A stretch of 64,000 bases of DNA from assembly GCA_004380135.1 (NCBI GenBank), contig QXCR01000004.1:310001-374000 (forward strand). Direction: 5' to 3'. This stretch comes from Stemphylium vesicarium (taxonomy: Eukaryota; Ascomycota; Dothideomycetes; Pleosporales; Pleosporaceae). Of this stretch, positions 1-12,408 are shown one piece after another. Each line of letters opens with the position of its first letter. Position 1 is the stretch's first letter. The translations under genes were made by a program, and so were the position numbers. The notes beneath the pieces are model-generated. The model was given only the letters and a program-made list of their open reading frames with translations. It made no database searches and was not told the DNA's origin.

Positions 1-551
1 GGGCGCTGGTGGCTTGCCATTTTCAATTTGATCTAGAACCTTTTACTGTTTGTTTATCTACATCGCATCACAACAGGATACCACGCAGCAAAGGGCAGCC
101 CCTTGTGCTTGCAAACCATTACAACGTACAAATAGATGTCGAGATATATCGAATTCCAACCCGATCACAATGTCGTTCGTCCTGGATCGGATGCGAGCCA
201 AGCCGGTCCAGATTGTGCCGTAGGCGCTGGCAACTCTGCATCTCTTAATTAGTTTTCATAACCTCGTTCCAAGTTTTCGCGAAGACCTCAGCTAGATTCA
301 TGTGTCGTGGATGCACCAAATCCTCGGTCGCCTAGAAGGAAGGTGCAAGCGACTGAGAGCGGTGCCGATAGATCGATGATTGGCTCAAGACAGCGCGGCC
401 ATGACAGGGATTGGCCGAAAGCGTGGACTTCCATCGGGGCCTGTTTGATCCGATAACCCGCACAAGTGCCTACTCAACTTGGAAGCGTCGTTCCTCCTCA
501 GTCCCCTCATCCGCTACTGGTCGCTGATTTCGAGGCTTCCAACGTAGGACG
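1..551. other. Gene-free stretch upstream of the ABC transporter
   Basis: I see no convincing coding sequence here. The one forward frame at 9-248 has no recognisable motif and no family resemblance. The stretch probably holds the promoter and leader of the ABC transporter starting at 552, and perhaps the end of an upstream gene outside the window. Confidence 0.5.
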
Positions 552-3500
552 ATGGCGTCGACCAGTTGTTCACCCACTAGCGAACGAGCCTTTGGACCAA
601 GAGTGAGCCCTGCTTGCCGTACCTTCGACTTCACCATTCTTTTTGAAGATATCTTCTTTTCTTGCATCCCGACCGCGGGTTTTCTTCTAATGTTGCCCTT
701 CCATATTTGGGTTCTAGTGAAGAAGCGCGCTGTTTGCTCGGTCAGATCGAAGTTGTTGTTCGGAAAGCTGGTGGGTTCCGCTTCTGAATCATGTGGCGTT
801 ACTACGCGACTAATGGCAATTGATCAGGCTACTTTGGTTGGCCTGCTCATAGCACAATTAGTATTCCTCATTCTGAGGTTGCAGAATGCTGCTGCTCAGG
901 CAGGCGCATCATCAGCCGCGGATACGCTAGCTGTCTTCGGGACCTTTGGCGTAGCATGGCTTGCTTATACTACCCACCAACGCTCACTCCGGTCTTCAAC
1001 TCTGCTCGTAGTGTATCTTTCTGCAATGGCCATACTCGGTCTCCCCCGAATTCGAACGCTATGGCTGATCAAAAGTGCTGGCGGAGAAGCAGCGACAATG
1101 ACGATGATATTGATCTTGACCTCTGTAGCTCTACTGCTGGAATCTGTACAGAAGAGGTCGAGCATCGCAGAAGAAGAGCGTTTCGGCGCACCGGAAGAGT
1201 ATAATAGTCTTTGGAACCGGACTGCGTTTGCTTGGCTGACTGCTACCTTCCGTACCGGTTACTCAAGGATTATATGTCAGGACGATTTACCTCCACTCGA
1301 TACCCGACTTGGGAGCAATTTTTTACGCGAGAAGCTTGTAGAAACTTGGGCAAGATGCAAGTACCCTTGCCATAGGTAATTTTTGAGTTGGCTAATCGCG
1401 TGCAGATGATCATCAAGCCCGCAACAGCCTTATGAAAGCATGCTTCCGTGCCAATTTGATCCCGTTCCTGACTGCTGTTCCTCCCCGGCTGTGCAAGTCC
1501 GTTTTCTACTTTGCTCAACCGCTTTTAATCAACACTACAGTCTCATATGTAGGAGATGCGACGGCCGATAGCCATTTTGGTCGAGGGTTAATAGGCGCAT
1601 GGGTTCTGGTATATCTCGGTGTTGCTGTATGCTTCCAATTGACTTTTCTACCAAGGGAAAGAAGCGCTAACTATCATGAAGTGCTCGACAGCCTTGACAT
1701 CGTATCAGTCAGGGCGGTTCGTTGCGCGTGTCAAAGGTGGACTCATCGGACTCGTTTACCAGAAGACCATGAAAGCAAAGACAGCTGATCTAGGTGAAAC
1801 GACAGCTATCGCCCTGATGGGAACAGATATCGAGCGAATCGGGTTCAGTTTTGTCCAAATCCACGAGCTATGGGCATCTATACTTGAAATTGGCCTAGCT
1901 ATCTGGCTATTGAAACAACAGGTCTTCTCGGCCTGCTTAGCACCGGTGGTCGTCATTCTATGTACGCTGATTCTTCTTATATTTGATCCTCTGTTTCGCT
2001 GATGAAAGTATCTAGTCTCCATTTCCATCAATGTGCCAGTGTCTCGCTCCGCTAAGGAAGCCCAGGTCGCCTGGATCGAAAAGGTCCAGGCGCGACTTCG
2101 TATCACCACTAGTGTGCTTGATGACATCAAAGCCGCGAAAATGTTGGGACTCTCGAGTGTAGTATCTGACACGATCCACAAACTACGAGAAATCGAGATA
2201 AAGACTTCTAAGGTCTACCGCAAGTTGCTTGTTTGGAACGTCTTACTGTGTAAGATACCTTCGCCCACGGATGAAGCTATCGACTTTGCTAAATGTTCGC
2301 AGCCGAGTGCCCGCAAAACATATCGCCGCTCGCCACTTTTGGTGTCACTGTCGTGATATCGATATTTTGGAGAAGCGGGTCGCTTTTGACCACCCAGGCA
2401 TTCACTGCGATTGCTCTAATCAACTTGCTTACGGCCCCAGTCATTCAACTTGTACAGCTTATGCCGCAGTTGCTCCAATGCGTCGGCAGCTTCGAGCGGA
2501 TTCAGGAGTATGCCAACTATGCCGAGAATGGGTCCTTCCATCATGGTTCCTCTGAACCTAGTAACGCTGCCAACGCTTCTATAATTCTTGAGCCTCTGCG
2601 CCGCGCTCGAGGCGGTGATTGTAACAAGCACATGATCCGCATAAGAGGCAGTAGTTTCGCATGGAAGAAGCCAACAGAATCCTTTCTCAAAGACATCAAT
2701 TTGGAAATACCAAAAGGAAGCATCAATATCTTTGTTGGAGGGGTTGGAAGCGGCAAGACTATGTTAATGAAGAGCATACTCGGAGAAACCGTGTGCAGTG
2801 TCGGCCCTACTCTGAGCCGTGTATCTTCCTTCGCATATTGCGCGCAACAACCATGGCTGGAGCATGGGACGATTCAGAGTAATATCATTGGTCCAACGCC
2901 ATACGATCCAGCTTGGTATAAGACAGTGATTGGGGCCTGTCAACTCGAAGCGGATCTGCAGTCCTTGGAAAAGGGTGACAAAACCATCGTTGGAAGCAAA
3001 GGCTCGAACCTGAGCGGCGGCCAAATACAAAGAATTGTGAGAGTTCCCAAAGAAAGCGACTATGTACAATTGGACTGACAAGCATATGTTCTAGGCCCTT
3101 GCGCGTGCGCTTTATTCGCGCAAAGAATCCGTTCTGCTCGACGACATTTTCAGTGGCATGGATGCTCATACTGTGGATCTTGTTTCGCAGCGTCTACTAG
3201 GAGCGCATGGTTTGTTCCGCCAAAACGGTTCAACAGTCATTTTAGCTACACACAATCGTGAGTCCTTGTCCCCGCAAAGAAGTGGTGCTCTGCGGTCCTG
3301 ACAAAGTGCCATAGTGAAACTTATGGGTCTCGCCGATACTGTCATCGCTCTCGAAGATGGTAGAATAGCCCAGAAAGGAAAACCGGAAGTGTTCCTTGTC
3401 AACACAGGATATGTCGCTAAGCTCGACCTTGTTTCATGCAATGAGGGACCGAGCGAGGAATCTGCTGAGAATATTGGGATCACCAGGGCCGAGAGTAGGC

Positions 3501-5766
3501 TCGCAGAGTCTTTCATTTCGATGCCAGCTACGCCCGAGGATGCTCACGATATATCCGACCTCAGGCGTAAAACGGGCGATTGGTCAGTATACGGTTACTA
3601 CCTCGCCAGTTCCAGCCGGTATACTATCGCGATATTTCTAATTACCATGGCTATCTGGGTCTTCTGCACCGAGTTTGCAAGTAAGTGCACCAAGTGAAAG
3701 ACAAATATTCGGATCAGCTGACATTTTCAAACAACAGCGGTGTGGCTGAAATGGTGGTCGGAAGCAAACGAAGATCACGTCAACAAAGATGTCGGCATTT
3801 ATCTAGGCCTTTATGCGCTTTTCAGTCTTTTCGGAGTTGTGGCTGTCGCCGTCTCTTGCTGGTAATGTATCTCTGTATGCTGCTTTGTTCCGATTACTAA
3901 TGCTACGAAGGATCGGAATCGTCAACATCATATCCAGCTCGGCTTCTCGCTTGCACTCTGATTTGCTCACAAGCACCATAAAGTATTTTAGTGACTGATA
4001 CAAGTCTTGCTAATATGCTGATCTCAATAGGGCTCCGCTTCGGCTTTTCACTACTACAGCTACGGGTAGTTTGACGAACAGATTCAGGTAAGCATCACTT
4101 CCCCCATATTCGTGGTAACAATGCCCCTGGGAGAGCGAAAGCATAGAGAATGCATCATCCTTGGCCCCATGCGGCGATTTGCGCATATTTTCATGTGCTC
4201 AGAGAGCGTCCGCTAATACGGATGTCATAATCAGCCAGGACATGGAACTCATCGATATGCAGCTCCCTCTCGTAATGATTAACTACATCTCAAGTGAGTC
4301 TTACTCTTGACAATTCTCACAAAGCCCATGTCAGTAACTAACAGTATATCCAGCCGCCTTCTCCGCCGTGTCCAAGGCAATCATTCTGATCATATTCTCC
4401 CGATACCTGGCTACGATGACGCCGTTCGTAGTTATGCTTCTCTACTTGCTCCAGGCGTTCTACTTGAAAACCTCGCGACAAGTCCGCCTCCTTGAGATCG
4501 AAGCCAAAACCCCGCTCTACACCCACTTTATCGAATCTGTCGATGGCGCAGCGACTATTCGCGCGTATGGCTGGCAGTCGCAATACCTAGAACGCAACCA
4601 CAAGTTCATCGACCAAGCGCAGCGACCGGCTTATTTGCAGCACTGCATCCAAAGCTGGCTTGGATTCATGCTGGATATGATTGTAACCATGATTGCTGCT
4701 GTGTTAGTCACAGTGGTTATAATCTGGAAGCATAAATTCAGCGCTGGGAACATTGGTGTTTCGCTCGTTGCCATTATGACCTTCAGTTCAGTTTTGATGA
4801 GACTGATCAAGACGTGGACGATGATGGAGTCGAGCATTGGTGCGGTGGCGCGCGTCAAGCAGTTCGTCACTGAAACTGAGTCGGAAGAGAGTGCCCATTC
4901 TGAATCTAGCGTAGCAGAGGACTGGCCGGCCCATGGCAATATAGAGCTCCAAGATCTGGTCGCTGCTCACGCCCCCGGTGCTGAGCCAGTAATCAAAGGC
5001 ATTACGTTGTCTATCAGGCCTTCGGAACATGTCGCGCTATGTGGACGCTCCGGTAGCGGCAAAACGGTAAACACAACTCTCTGCAGCTTGTTCGCCAGAC
5101 GCTAGAGCGCTAACAAGCTACAAAGTCAACAATACTATCTCTCCTCCAAATGCTCGAGACGCAAAACGGCCAAATCACCATCGACGGCATCGACATCTCC
5201 ACAATACCGTGCACAGATGTGCGCGCCCACATCAACGTAGTACCCCAAGAACCATTCCTCTTACCAGGAACCATGCGTTTCAACATTGATCCCTTTGGCA
5301 AAGCTCTAGACGAAGACATAATCAGCGCTCTAGAGCGCGTCCAGCTCTGGGTACTTGTATCCGAGCAGGGCGGCTTGAGCAGCGGAATAGACACGGCGAT
5401 GTGGTCAGCGGGCCAGAAACAGCTGCTGTGTCTTGCACGTTCCATGGTGAGGAAAAGCAAGGTTTTGATCCTTGACGAGGCTATGAGCAGGTAAGCTCTT
5501 AGTCAGAAGTGTGGTGACAGTGGAGAGCTAATGCGTTGGATAGTGTTGATGCAGAGACGGAAGCGATTATGCAGGATATCGTTGATACGATTTTTAGGGA
5601 CTGTACTGTGCTTGCGGTTATGCATCGTCTTACTCATGTCACGAGGTATGACAAGGTTGCACTACTCGATGGTGGTCATCTGGTAGAGTTTGATGCGCCG
5701 GAAAAATTGCTCAATCGCGACTCGAGGTTTGCGAGCTTGTATGAGAGTAGTGGTGTGAGTACGTAG
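552..5766 (+). CDS. ABC-C (MRP-type) multidrug/conjugate transporter
   Basis: Full ABC-C exporter, about 1470 residues in 14 exons: 552-1375, 1428-1626, 1682-1961, 2016-2249, 2303-3036, 3095-3257, 3315-3680, 3738-3861, 3911-3982, 4031-4087, 4235-4293, 4354-5066, 5126-5490, 5544-5766. The order is TMD0, TMD1, NBD1, TMD2, NBD2. NBD1 shows Walker A GGVGSGKT (about residue 658), signature LSGGQ (about 748) and Walker B VLLDD. NBD2 shows Walker A GRSGSGKT (about 1269), signature SAGQKQ (about 1368), VLILDE and the H-loop HRL. NBD1 has Asp in place of the usual catalytic Glu, which I know as common in fungal MRPs. The family exports glutathione conjugates, drugs or metabolites across plasma or vacuolar membranes; the substrate here is unknown. 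It converges with the decarboxylase gene (stop-to-stop gap 67 bp). The first intron is the least certain join. All other phases agree and no stop is needed to be skipped. Confidence 0.88.
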
Positions 5767-5833
5767 AAAGATGCCATGAAAGAGAAAACCACTGTATTTG
5801 CTAGACCAAGCTCAACAATGGCCACCATCTTGC

Positions 5834-7245
5834 TTAACCAGTCTTCTTCACGACCGCCAACTTGGACCTCACCGGTACATTGTGCTGAGCATTCTGCGTA
5901 TCAGGGAATCCCTCCAACTCCACTCCCTTCCTGAAGACCACGCAGTGCGTACTTCCGCCATAATGAAACATGCCAATCTCATCGCCTTTCTGCACGTGCT
6001 GGCCCTCCTGGACCGTGGTATCACAGGTCGATACCTCCGTCATGCCAATGCCCATGAAGCATACAAGGCCCAGATCCGGGTTGTCCGCTTCTATGTATAT
6101 GATTGCTCGCGTTGCAGTTGCAGTAAGATAGCCCTGACCTGACTTTTCGCCATCCTGGTTGATACCGCTGTTTTCCGAAGGATCACCGAGACCTTCAAAG
6201 AGTGGCTCGGAAAAGTAGGTTCCCTCGACAATGCGGATTTTTTTGATCATACCGCTTACTGGCGAGTGCCAGCGATGGTAGCTCAGTGCGGAAAGGAAGG
6301 CCTGGTATATGGTACCGCCGATGAAGTGCTCGTGCAGCGGATCCATAGCGAGCATGTCCATGAGCGAGTAGGGTTGGCCCTTGATCCAGAAGCGATCCCG
6401 TTGTGCAATGTTGCGACTCACCTTGTACGGCTTCGACTCACAAGCATTGGCGATGACACTATCGTCATCTGGGCTAGCAACAGGCCGTACTTCTTCTCTA
6501 AAGTGACGAGTGAAGAAGTCGTCCCAAGACCCATAGCCGTGATGCTCCATGGAAGGATTACACTGGAAGAATTTGTCGAAACTGTAAGATGTCTGGCCAA
6601 CGTTTGCTGTCAAGGCCAGGTCATGAGTGCCATGATCGCTGAGCCAGCCGATTTTGTCGCTACTTAGCACGTACGCAGAAGCTGGTGAGCTGAGGAATTC
6701 GGCCCATGCGTTCAAGACTTTCTTGATCATCTTGTTGACTTCCGGGTCCAGAAAGAATGCGAACCCGGATGGTGTACCCTAGAGATCGAGAACGATTGCG
6801 ATTAGCCTACCTCCCCATGGGTGAGGTCGCTGGAGAGGCTTACCATTGGCCAATCCAGGATAGCATTGAACGGCGTTCCCACCATCCCCACCGAGTACTC
6901 ATGATCACTCCATTCAGGTGCAGTAGTAAGAATATGATTGAAGAGCTCCAGCATGTGGTGGTAATCGCGTACTTGCTTGTGCCCTACAGGATCGCTCTTG
7001 TATGGCTTCTTCATGGGTATCTCTTCGAACATGGAATTGACGAGAATATAAATACGTGTATTCTTCTCGATCAGGTCTTTGAACTCACGCAAGACGGGGT
7101 GCAGTTCCTTCGGGTTCTTTTCCACACGCTCGATGACTCTAGAGAGCCATCCCTTGTGTACGCGATGGTCCGACGGCAGCCAAGAGCCGGTGCGATGCAC
7201 TCGATGTTCATCGGGAACGTTCTTGGTGTTTTCTTGGTGGGACAT
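5834..7245 (-). CDS. Phosphatidylserine decarboxylase-like enzyme (PsiD-like family)
   Basis: 448 residues in two exons: 7245-6844 and 6778-5834, with one 65-bp intron (GTAAGC...CTCTAG). The N-terminal half (about residues 1-150) has the family's GWL-type opening, PLHPVL-like segment and the ILDWPMGTPSGFA stretch across the intron. The catalytic half carries SWDDFFTRHFREEVRPVAS, SYHRWHSPVSG (about 302) and GGSTHC (about 409). In PSD-family enzymes the equivalent of the GGS/LGS serine is cleaved to make the pyruvoyl cofactor, so self-processing near residue 410 is expected. This subfamily lacks a mitochondrial presequence and membrane segment and includes fungal L-tryptophan decarboxylase PsiD. 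An amino acid or small-molecule substrate is therefore as likely as phosphatidylserine; this is inference. It is divergent from the oxidase-hydrolase gene at 8039 and convergent with the ABC transporter. Confidence 0.9.
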
Positions 7246-8038
7246 GATTGTGAGAGGTGAATTTAGAGGATGGTAATCGTCTTGGCAGGAAGGTAAATCC
7301 CCCTTAGGCGCTGTAGAGGTATTATAGTGTTAATCGGGTCATCATACATGCGTCATTGGCAAAAGGAAATCCGGCACTCTCGGGTACGAAAAGCGTTGTC
7401 TGTTTGGGAATTAGCGACATACTGCATGCATGTAAGTCTAAATTATCAATAGACTTGTTTTGAGGGAGCGCCGACGACAGAGAATGGGTGGGGTGAGCTG
7501 CTACTTTGCCCCTAATCGGGTCACGCTAGGCGCTTGTCTGGCCTTTCGACACCCTGGTGCCAGAAGCGACGCTCGCGCTTGGTCACCCACCAAAACCAGA
7601 ATCCGTTTCTTCCATCTCCACTCCACCATATCCCCAAATATTCGCGGAACCAACTGTTTAGCAAACAATTATCGCTACAGCTATTGAACTATTACGCTTT
7701 TAGATTTGACCCGCAGCAGACGGCCCCTTGGGATCCCTCTCAAAGAGCGCTCACTCCAGAGTTGTCCTTGTCGTTGGCAAGGGGTACGCATACAGCCTGC
7801 ATTATCAGTAGGCCCAATACGGCAACAATGTGAATTCCCATGCAGCGTCTAACCCTAAGAAAGCTGTGTTTCCCGTTAATGTGTTGCGGAGTCGCCGATG
7901 GCGTTCCGCTCATCTTACACCAGGACTCTGCCATTGCGAAGTATATTTTTATTTCTGGAGCGTTGACGTACTCAAGTATGGGGCCTACTCTCCGCCTACT
8001 TTCTCGAATACTTAGCACCCTGACTCTCAAAAAATACC
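7246..8038. promoter_or_regulatory. Divergent intergenic region between decarboxylase and oxidase-hydrolase genes
   Basis: About 790 bp separate the two start codons, so both promoters lie here. No convincing coding frame was found: the forward frames at 7460-7833 and 7830-8226 have no family features and partly overlap the oxidase start. I could not identify a specific binding site. The shared promoter is the main evidence that the two enzymes may be co-regulated. Confidence 0.5.
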
Positions 8039-11000
8039 ATGCTGGAGTCAATACTTCTAATTGCAGTTGTAGCCTGTCTTTGCTGCGTGTCGTGGAGCAT
8101 ATCGAGACACATTCCTCCGTCAACATCATGGAAAAGCCCCTTCACACTTCCAGAATCTCTACGCGCGAGTGCTCGCTTTCAGAAACCACAGCTACGAGCC
8201 GCCTACCCATCTATCTCTTCAAATAGTGGGGACTATCCACGCTTGAGTCGTCAGCCATGCTCCATGAAGCCTGAATATGACGTGGTGGTTATCGGCTCAG
8301 GATATGGCGGCGGTGTAGCGGCATCTCGGATGGCAAGAGCTAGAAAAAGTGTTTGCGTACTTGAGCGTGGAAAAGAAAGGTGGCCTGGAAATTATCCCCA
8401 CACATTCAAAGATGCCATGCGAGAGTACAGTGTGACTGGCCGAACATCTGATATACAACTCGACGCGGGAGAGGCTGCAGGACTCTATCATACTGTCAAA
8501 GCGAATGGACAAGATGTCTTTCTAGGTTGTGGTCTGGGAGGAACGAGTTTGATCAATGCCGGTGTGTTCCTCAGACCAGATGAGAGACTACTGAAGTCAG
8601 CAGAGTGGCCGAAGGGGATTAGAGAAGATACGGAGGCGCTTATGGAATGTGAGTACTCGGACGCTAACAAGAATGGCGCTCATCATAACCTTTCGCTGCA
8701 GACTATAAACGAGCTGAGAACATGCTCCAGCCGACGGCTTTTCCACCGAATCACCCGACACCATGCAAATCGGTCGTCTTCAAGCAAGAAGCCAAAGCCA
8801 TAGGCTTCCACGATAACTTCTACCGGCCTCCACTGACGACGACTTTCTGCACCGGCATCAACCAAGCTGGAGTGCATATGCTAGAAAGCACAGGCTCTGG
8901 AAACGAGTGTACAGGTACCAACGATGGTTCTAAGAACTCCGTACTGGTGACATACCTAAGTGATTCTTGGGCAAGAGGCGCCGAGCTCTTTTGCGGGATC
9001 GACGTCAAACATGTGAAGAAAAGGAATCGAGGCAAAGGGTACATAATATTCTATGAGGTGTCCAACGGAAGATCACAGAAGACGACGAAGTGGGTCAGCG
9101 CTGTGAGTAGGCAAATATTCAGGTCAAACTAGAACTAACGTGATACAGCGGGAACTCGTCTTCCTTGGAGCCGGTGCTCTCGGAACCACAGAAATACTAC
9201 TGCGATCACGACGCCATGGTCTCTGTACATCACCTTTACTCGGCCAGAGACTAACAGGCAACGGCGACATGCTAGCTTTTGCATACAACTGCGACAAAAA
9301 CATTGGTAGCGTTGGCCGTGAAAGCTCAGAAAAGATGGATGCCAGATCATGTGGTCCCACAATTACTAGCTGCATCGACATGAGAGGCCCGAAACATGCC
9401 AAGAATGTACGCGACGGGTATGTAATCCAGGATGGCGCCGTCCCCGAAGCACTGGGGCCGGTAATCCAAGGCTTGCTCGAAACGCAGACTACCACCGTCC
9501 CGTCACGATCGTTCAACCATGGGCGCAAACTGTTGGCCAGGCTGAAGAGCTGGATCTGGGGACCATGCATCAAAGATGGCAGCGTGAACCGAACGCTCGT
9601 CTTTCTCACCATATCCCACGATGAGAATGAAGGAACAGTGACAATGGATGATGATACAGTATATTTACAGTGGTCGGGCATTGGGAGCAAGACACGAAGT
9701 GCAAACATCGATAGTGTCCTCCTGGAGATGACTGATAATCTTGGCGGCAAACTTGTCAAGGCTCCTTGTATCACTGTGCATCCGCTTGGCGGTGCAGTGA
9801 TGAGCAATGATGCAACTGGTCTTGGTGGTGTGGTTGATCATCGCGGCCAGGTCTTTGCTGGCAAGGGAGAAAAACCACACGAGGGAATGTTCTGTGTAGA
9901 CGGCTCAATTATCCCAACATCACTTGGTATGTTGTCCCGTGAAGATTGATGTGTTGACTGCTAATGATATGTCTGAAAGGCGTTAATCCATGTGCGACCA
10001 TCACCGCACTAGCTGAGCGGAGCTGCGATTTGATCATCAAAGAGCATGGTTGGACATTCGACGACAGTTCTAATGGCATAATAAGCCTTCCGAAAGAACC
10101 ATCGATACAATACGCAGGGGAAATAGAGCCTCCTAAGAAAACCAAAGGTTTGATCGAAGGCGTGCAGTTCGAGGAAAGCATGTCAGGTCACATCCATATC
10201 GGCAACAACATTCCAGATTTTGAGGCTGCGGAAAGGATGTCTAAGATTGCTTCAAGTTCAGCCCAACTCACGCTCACTGTAGATGTTCGTCGCGTTTGTG
10301 AAGACTCATACCACGGTATACCACGCGGCACCTTTGCTTGCGGCGCAATTTCTCAGGACCCGCTTCTCGTCACGGGTGGTACAGTCAAGTTCTTCACTCC
10401 CGACAAGGAAGTTGGTGATGCAGTCAATCTTGTTTATAAGCTGGATCTACTAAGTACAGACGGTGCGCGATACGGATTTTATGGCTACAAGAGGCTGGAT
10501 TCTACCGCTGCGTTCTCGGCATCGAAGACTTGGGTTGCGACAACAACCTTGTTGACGACGATCACTGGACCCGATGGATCTCTAGTCGGCCGAGGTGTCT
10601 TGTATTTGTCACTCTATGGTTTTTTCTCTGAACTCTGGTCTCTACGATCACGTATGGCCATCAGTGCTGCGAGCGATATTCAGGCCCAAGCCCGGTTTCT
10701 CGGGTTCTTCGCAAAGAACATTGCATCGTACATGCTCAGTCCATTCCGTCGACTTCTGTATCCGTCGCCGCCTGATGACTTGTCCGGCTACTACAAGAAA
10801 GCAAGGCCGACAACTAATACGCTTACGGCTGACGACGGGGTGGAGTTTCCCATCAAGATGTGGCATCCGCCATCCGGCACTTTGCAGAATCGCACATCAA
10901 TCGTACTAATACCCGGTGCATCTGTGGATGAGCAGATCTTCTCACTACCAACCATATCTACAAACACTATCGACTACTTCACCTCACTCGGGCACCGGTG

Positions 11001-11991
11001 TTACGTCCCCGTCCTGCGTTTCGGGAAGGGGAAAGAGGCGAGAAAAGGCGCCACTGTGTACGATGCTCGGCTAGACGTTCGGGCGGCAATGCAGTACATT
11101 CGAGATAAAGAGCAAGGCAGAAAGGTCTACGTCATCGCTCATTGCCTAGGCAGTATAGCAACAGGCATCGCTTTGCTGACCGGCGACGTGGAAGCTTCAT
11201 GGATCAAAGGCATGACATGCAGTCAAGTATTCATCAACCTGATCTTTAGTCCAGACAACGACTTCAAAGCGCGACATCCCATTCTCATCGGCGCCTACAA
11301 AGTATGTCAGCCCTTCTCTTCTCTTTTCATGTTTCAAGCCTTACAGAGACCAATGCAGATGTTAGCAGGCTCTTGGTTCCCCTGCCACTCCTCCCCGTCT
11401 TCTCCATGGGTACAGTTCCTACTCGATCAGATACTGCGTTTCTACCCCACGGGCACTAGAAGCGAAATGTGCAACTCGGCCGTTTGCCACAGATGCGATA
11501 TTCCTTTCGGCCGCTGCTGGACACATGCCAATCTCAACCGTGCTACGCACACACATCTCGGTCAGTGGTTTGGCGGCATACACATGAACTTCCTGTCTCA
11601 CCTGTCTGTCATGGGTGCTTTGCCTCCTTATCATGTTCGCAGCAACAAACCCGCGTTTGAAGATCTTGTTACACCAGAAAATCTGGAGAGATTGAGAGGC
11701 CTGAGGATCTGCTGGTTGAGTGGCGGTGAGAATGCCGTTTGGAGCCTGCAAAGTACCCAGCGAAGCTATGATTTGTTGAGGGAGTGTTTCCCTGAGGGCG
11801 AGTATGAGAGGGTTGTTGTGCAGGGCTATGGACATTTGGATTGTTGGATGGGAGATCGGGCGCATGTGGATGTTTTTCCGAGGGTGGAGAGACATTTTCG
11901 GCGTTGTGAGGGGGCGAATGATGTGATGACTACGGCAAGCGCTGGGGAAGAGGGATATGTGTACGTAGCGGCAGAACGCTGTGGCGAGTAG
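8039..11991 (+). CDS. GMC oxidoreductase (cholesterol-oxidase-like) fused to alpha/beta hydrolase
   Basis: 1266 residues, exons 8039-8648, 8702-9102, 9149-9926, 9980-11991; all three introns are GT-AG and phase-consistent. An extra in-frame intron starting with GTATGT at 11302 (ending at 11346 or 11358) is possible and would remove 15-19 residues. The first 25 residues are hydrophobic and could be a signal or anchor. The FAD-binding motif VVIGSGYGGGVAASRMARA lies near residue 80, ELVFLGAGALGTTEILL starts exon 3, and the GMC C-terminal motif NPCATITALAER lies near 600. The second half is an alpha/beta hydrolase with the nucleophile elbow AHCLGS near residue 982, so Cys sits where GxSxG hydrolases have Ser. 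The late GYGHLDCWMG is the likely His region. The reaction is not known; sterol or other lipid-like alcohol oxidation followed by thio/ester chemistry is a guess. A shorter start at 8263 is possible but would cut a conserved lead-in. Confidence 0.87.
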
Positions 11992-12408
11992 AGATGGTAT
12001 TTGTGATGTTACATCTCAGTGATGGGGGTAGAGAAGTATTGTTTTCGATCTAATGCTTTCCGAAAGCAATCAGTGCAGTGACATAATGAGAGATGTCATC
12101 ACTGTGACCCTATTGGACTGCTCAACTGCCCATTCCAAAGCAATTGCCCCCAAAAGGCCATGAATTTCTGCACCGGTGCAAAAATATTTATCTCTGCTTT
12201 CGAAGATAGCCAAGTAGATGGTTGTACAGTAATATACACAGTTTGTTTCTTCGTATGATACAAGTTTGCGATCGTCGTGGTCGTACACAGTCCTTCGGTT
12301 ACTTCTTCTGGGGTTGGCCGTGAAAAAGCGATTACAGCTGGAACTCGCCTCGAGAGTATTTTCCTCTTATACACAATAGTCGATGTATCTGGAGCGCACG
12401 GCCTTGGC
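11992..12408. other. Gene-free stretch between convergent 3' ends
   Basis: This holds the 3' flanks of the oxidase-hydrolase gene and of the Sco1 gene, which converge. Reading frames here are short and show no motifs. Confidence 0.6.

Noticed and set aside
5834..7245. Mitochondrial phosphatidylserine decarboxylase (Psd1)
   Set aside because: There is no presequence or membrane anchor, the N-terminal domain is that of the PsiD-like subgroup, and the cleavage motif is GGSTHC rather than LGST.
9124..9807. Minus frame of 227 codons opposite the oxidase-hydrolase gene
   Set aside because: It is antisense to a conserved GMC exon, and its translation resembles no family.
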